DNA of 64,000 bases from Candidatus Acidiferrales bacterium (GTDB lineage: Bacteria; Bacteroidota; Ignavibacteria; Kryptoniales; JAKASW01), in contig DATJAY010000002.1 of NCBI GenBank assembly GCA_035515795.1, forward strand, positions 186,001 to 250,000, written 5' to 3'. A model generated the notes under the pieces. The model was not told where the DNA came from. It did not search any database and worked only from the letters and a program-made list of their open reading frames with translations. Positions 62,470 to 64,000 of this stretch are shown here, one piece after another. The translations under genes were made by a program, and so were the position numbers. How positions within the stretch are numbered: the stretch's first letter is position 1; every line of letters begins with the position of its first letter.

Positions 62470-63465
62470 ATGATAGTAGTACGGACGCCGTTTCGTCTCC
62501 CGCTTGGCGGAGGTGGGACTGATTTGCCCTCGTATTACAAAAAGTATGAGGGTTTCCTGGTAACTGCCGCAGTAAACAAGTACATGTACATCAATCTGAA
62601 TGTCCCTGCGCTGGTCGACAAGATCAAGATCGCGTATAATAAAACAGAAATCGTTGGACTGCAAGAAATCGGGAAGATTGAACATGAGATCGTACGCGAG
62701 GCGCTCATATACCTCAAAATCTGCCAGCCACTTGAGATTCACTCGATGGCAGATTTGTCCGCCGGAACCGGCATGGGATCGTCAAGCTCTTATACTGTCG
62801 GACTTCTAAGAGCACTAAACGCAATGCAGCGTCGTCATATTTCAGTTCAGGAACTCGCTGAAGAGGCATGCAGAATAGAGATTGACCTTGTCGGGAAGCC
62901 GATCGGTAAACAGGATCAATACGCGGCGGCCTACGGAGGCATAATAGCCCTCCAGATAGACAAACTTGGAAATGTGAAAGTAACTCGACCTAGAATTGAT
63001 CATGAGACCATCTATGAACTGGAGAACAGGCTGATGATGTTTTACACCTCGATACAGCGAGATGCCAACGAGATTCTTGGTGAGCAGAGTCTGAAGGCAA
63101 AAGTTGGCGAAGAAGTTGTTACAAAGGCGATGCATAGGATTAAGGAAATTGGCAAAGAGGTGAAGCTTGCTTTAGAGAATGATGATGTGTCGGGATTTGG
63201 ACGACTGATGAACGATCACTGGCTTGAAAAGAAAAAGATCTCTGACAAAATGAGTACTGGAGAAATTGACAAGTGGTATGCAAAGGCATTAGGCAACGGT
63301 GCGATCGGCGGTAAATTGATGGGCGCAGGCGGAGGAGGCTTTCTTCTTCTCTGTGCCGATCATGGAAAACGTAAGGAATTGAGAAACGCTATGGAAGCTG
63401 AGGGCCTAAGATATATGGATTTCAAGTTTGATTGGGAAGGAAGCAAGGAGCTGGTCAACATATGA
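62470..63465 (+). CDS. GHMP-family sugar kinase (D-glycero-D-manno-heptose 7-phosphate kinase-like)
   Basis: This cytoplasmic kinase of 331 residues belongs to the GHMP superfamily. It has the N-terminal TPFRLPLGGGGTDLPSYY, the ATP-binding SAGTGMGSSSSYTVGLLRAL (GHMP motif 2), VGKPIGKQDQYAAAYGGI, and the C-terminal motif GGKLMGAGGGGFLLL. This set is typical of HddA-type D-glycero-D-manno-heptose 7-phosphate kinases and related fucose or sugar kinases. It would phosphorylate a heptose or other hexose precursor for the polysaccharide. No other heptose-pathway gene (isomerase, phosphatase, guanylyltransferase) is visible nearby, so the sugar is uncertain. Confidence 0.86.
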   Translation: MIVVRTPFRLPLGGGGTDLPSYYKKYEGFLVTAAVNKYMYINLNVPALVDKIKIAYNKTEIVGLQEIGKIEHEIVREALIYLKICQPLEIHSMADLSAGTGMGSSSSYTVGLLRALNAMQRRHISVQELAEEACRIEIDLVGKPIGKQDQYAAAYGGIIALQIDKLGNVKVTRPRIDHETIYELENRLMMFYTSIQRDANEILGEQSLKAKVGEEVVTKAMHRIKEIGKEVKLALENDDVSGFGRLMNDHWLEKKKISDKMSTGEIDKWYAKALGNGAIGGKLMGAGGGGFLLLCADHGKRKELRNAMEAEGLRYMDFKFDWEGSKELVNI

Positions 63466-63511
63466 AACAGAAGGATGAGAATCTGAGACAATTAAATCGC
63501 AAAGGTTTGCA

Positions 63512-63643
63512 GTGAAGACGATGGTAAACAGATGTGCGCACACAGCAATCCATGAAATAGGTCTTGATCTTCCTATCAGGAGACGATCGAAGATTTTAAA
63601 AAGAGATGTGGTGGAGCGACCAAGAGATTGGTGGTTGGTCTGA
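63512..63643 (+). CDS. Possible small protein, 43 codons
   Basis: This short open frame begins with GTG 63512 (or ATG 63521) and has AAAGG at 63500-63504, about 7 nt upstream. The product is basic with RRRSKILKRDVVERPRDWW near its end. I do not recognise it. It fills most of the 182-base gap between the kinase and the final epimerase gene. It may be a remnant of a longer gene or chance. Low confidence. Confidence 0.25.
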   Translation: MKTMVNRCAHTAIHEIGLDLPIRRRSKILKRDVVERPRDWWLV

Positions 63644-63647
63644 CGGC

Positions 63648-64000
63648 ATGAGAAGGCCCGGTTTTCAAAAAAGTGCTGCGTTTTCAAGTCCCTCGCGTCT
63701 CACTGTGCTCATCACAGGAGCTGCCGGCTTCATAGGCTCGAACCTTGCCGACCGCCTCCTGGTGAAAGGATACCGGGTAATCGGCATCGACAATCTCTCA
63801 TTCGGTAGCCTTGAACAGGTCCCTGAGGCGGTGGAGTTTCATAAGCTGGATATCCGTGATAATTCCATCTATCCATTATTTCAAGGATCCGATTATGTGT
63901 TCCATCTTGCTGCCAAGAATTGCATAAGTGATTGTCAGTCTGATCCGGTGGAGACTGCCGATATAAACGTTCGCGGCACTGTAAATGTTTTTGAAGCGGC
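63648..64000 (+). CDS. NAD-dependent epimerase/dehydratase, N-terminal part (cut by window end)
   Basis: This is the start of an extended SDR nucleotide-sugar enzyme; about 117 residues are visible and the rest lies beyond the window. The frame is open from ATG 63648 and has the NAD-binding TVLITGAAGFIGSNLADRLL, IGIDNLSFGSLEQV, FHKLDIRD and VFHLAAKNCISDCQSDP, then NVRGTVNVFEAA. These match UDP-glucose 4-epimerase/UDP-glucuronate-type enzymes. The Tyr-x3-Lys is not in view. An Ala/Ser-rich stretch of about 17 residues precedes the Rossmann motif, so a later start cannot be excluded. It continues the polysaccharide cluster. Confidence 0.85.
   Translation, partial: MRRPGFQKSAAFSSPSRLTVLITGAAGFIGSNLADRLLVKGYRVIGIDNLSFGSLEQVPEAVEFHKLDIRDNSIYPLFQGSDYVFHLAAKNCISDCQSDPVETADINVRGTVNVFEA

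Overview
The window looks like part of a chromosome from the Fibrobacterota-Chlorobiota-Bacteroidota (FCB) group, most likely an Ignavibacteria/Chlorobi-side lineage. The evidence is: at least four secreted proteins ending in type IX secretion (T9SS) type A sorting domains with the NYPNPFNP signature, several PorV/PorQ-like barrels, a TonB-dependent receptor with a carboxypeptidase-regulatory-like N-domain, and frequent strong Shine-Dalgarno sequences (for example before recA), which classical Bacteroidetes mostly lack. This placement is inference; no rRNA gene is present. No tRNA, CRISPR array, phage or intact insertion sequence was seen.

Layout. (1) 1-8.4 kb, plus strand: the 3' end of a CusA/CzcA-type metal-efflux pump, a large membrane hybrid histidine kinase, hisD-hisC, and an NtrC-type response regulator with a GAFTDA loop. 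(2) 22.1-8.4 kb, minus strand: ten tightly packed genes in one direction: M20 amidohydrolase, glnE, a DUF2723 membrane protein, a GT2 transferase, an M50 intramembrane protease, a lipoprotein, a secreted beta-propeller with a sorting domain, two PorV-like barrels and a GT4 transferase. Most junctions overlap or lie within about 15 nt. (3) 22.2-28.3 kb, plus strand: pgsA-pgpA-cinA-thpR, then recA-recX and an AI-2E-family transporter. (4) 28.8-46.9 kb, plus strand: a carbohydrate-directed surface locus with a TonB receptor, a large secreted protein, a PorV-like barrel, an IPT-domain lipoprotein, a GH-A-type hydrolase, a LamG-like protein, a GH29 fucosidase, a GH31 glycosidase and an SGNH-TPR protein. 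No SusD homologue is recognisable. (5) 47.1 kb: rpmB on the minus strand. (6) 47.5-64 kb: a Wzx/Wzy-type surface-polysaccharide cluster with nucleotide-sugar enzymes, chain-length regulator, flippase, polymerase, glycosyltransferases, a GHMP sugar kinase and a final epimerase cut by the window end.

How the parts may work together. Region 4 probably binds and trims a fucosylated, possibly xylosylated glycan at the cell surface and imports the products through the TonB receptor. Region 6 makes a surface polysaccharide, which in T9SS bacteria can anchor sorting-domain cargo. Regions 2 and 4 each group a sorting-domain protein, a PorV-like barrel and a lipoprotein, which suggests a repeated export or assembly module. 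That repeated module and the SusD-less receptor locus are the most interesting candidates here for something poorly described.
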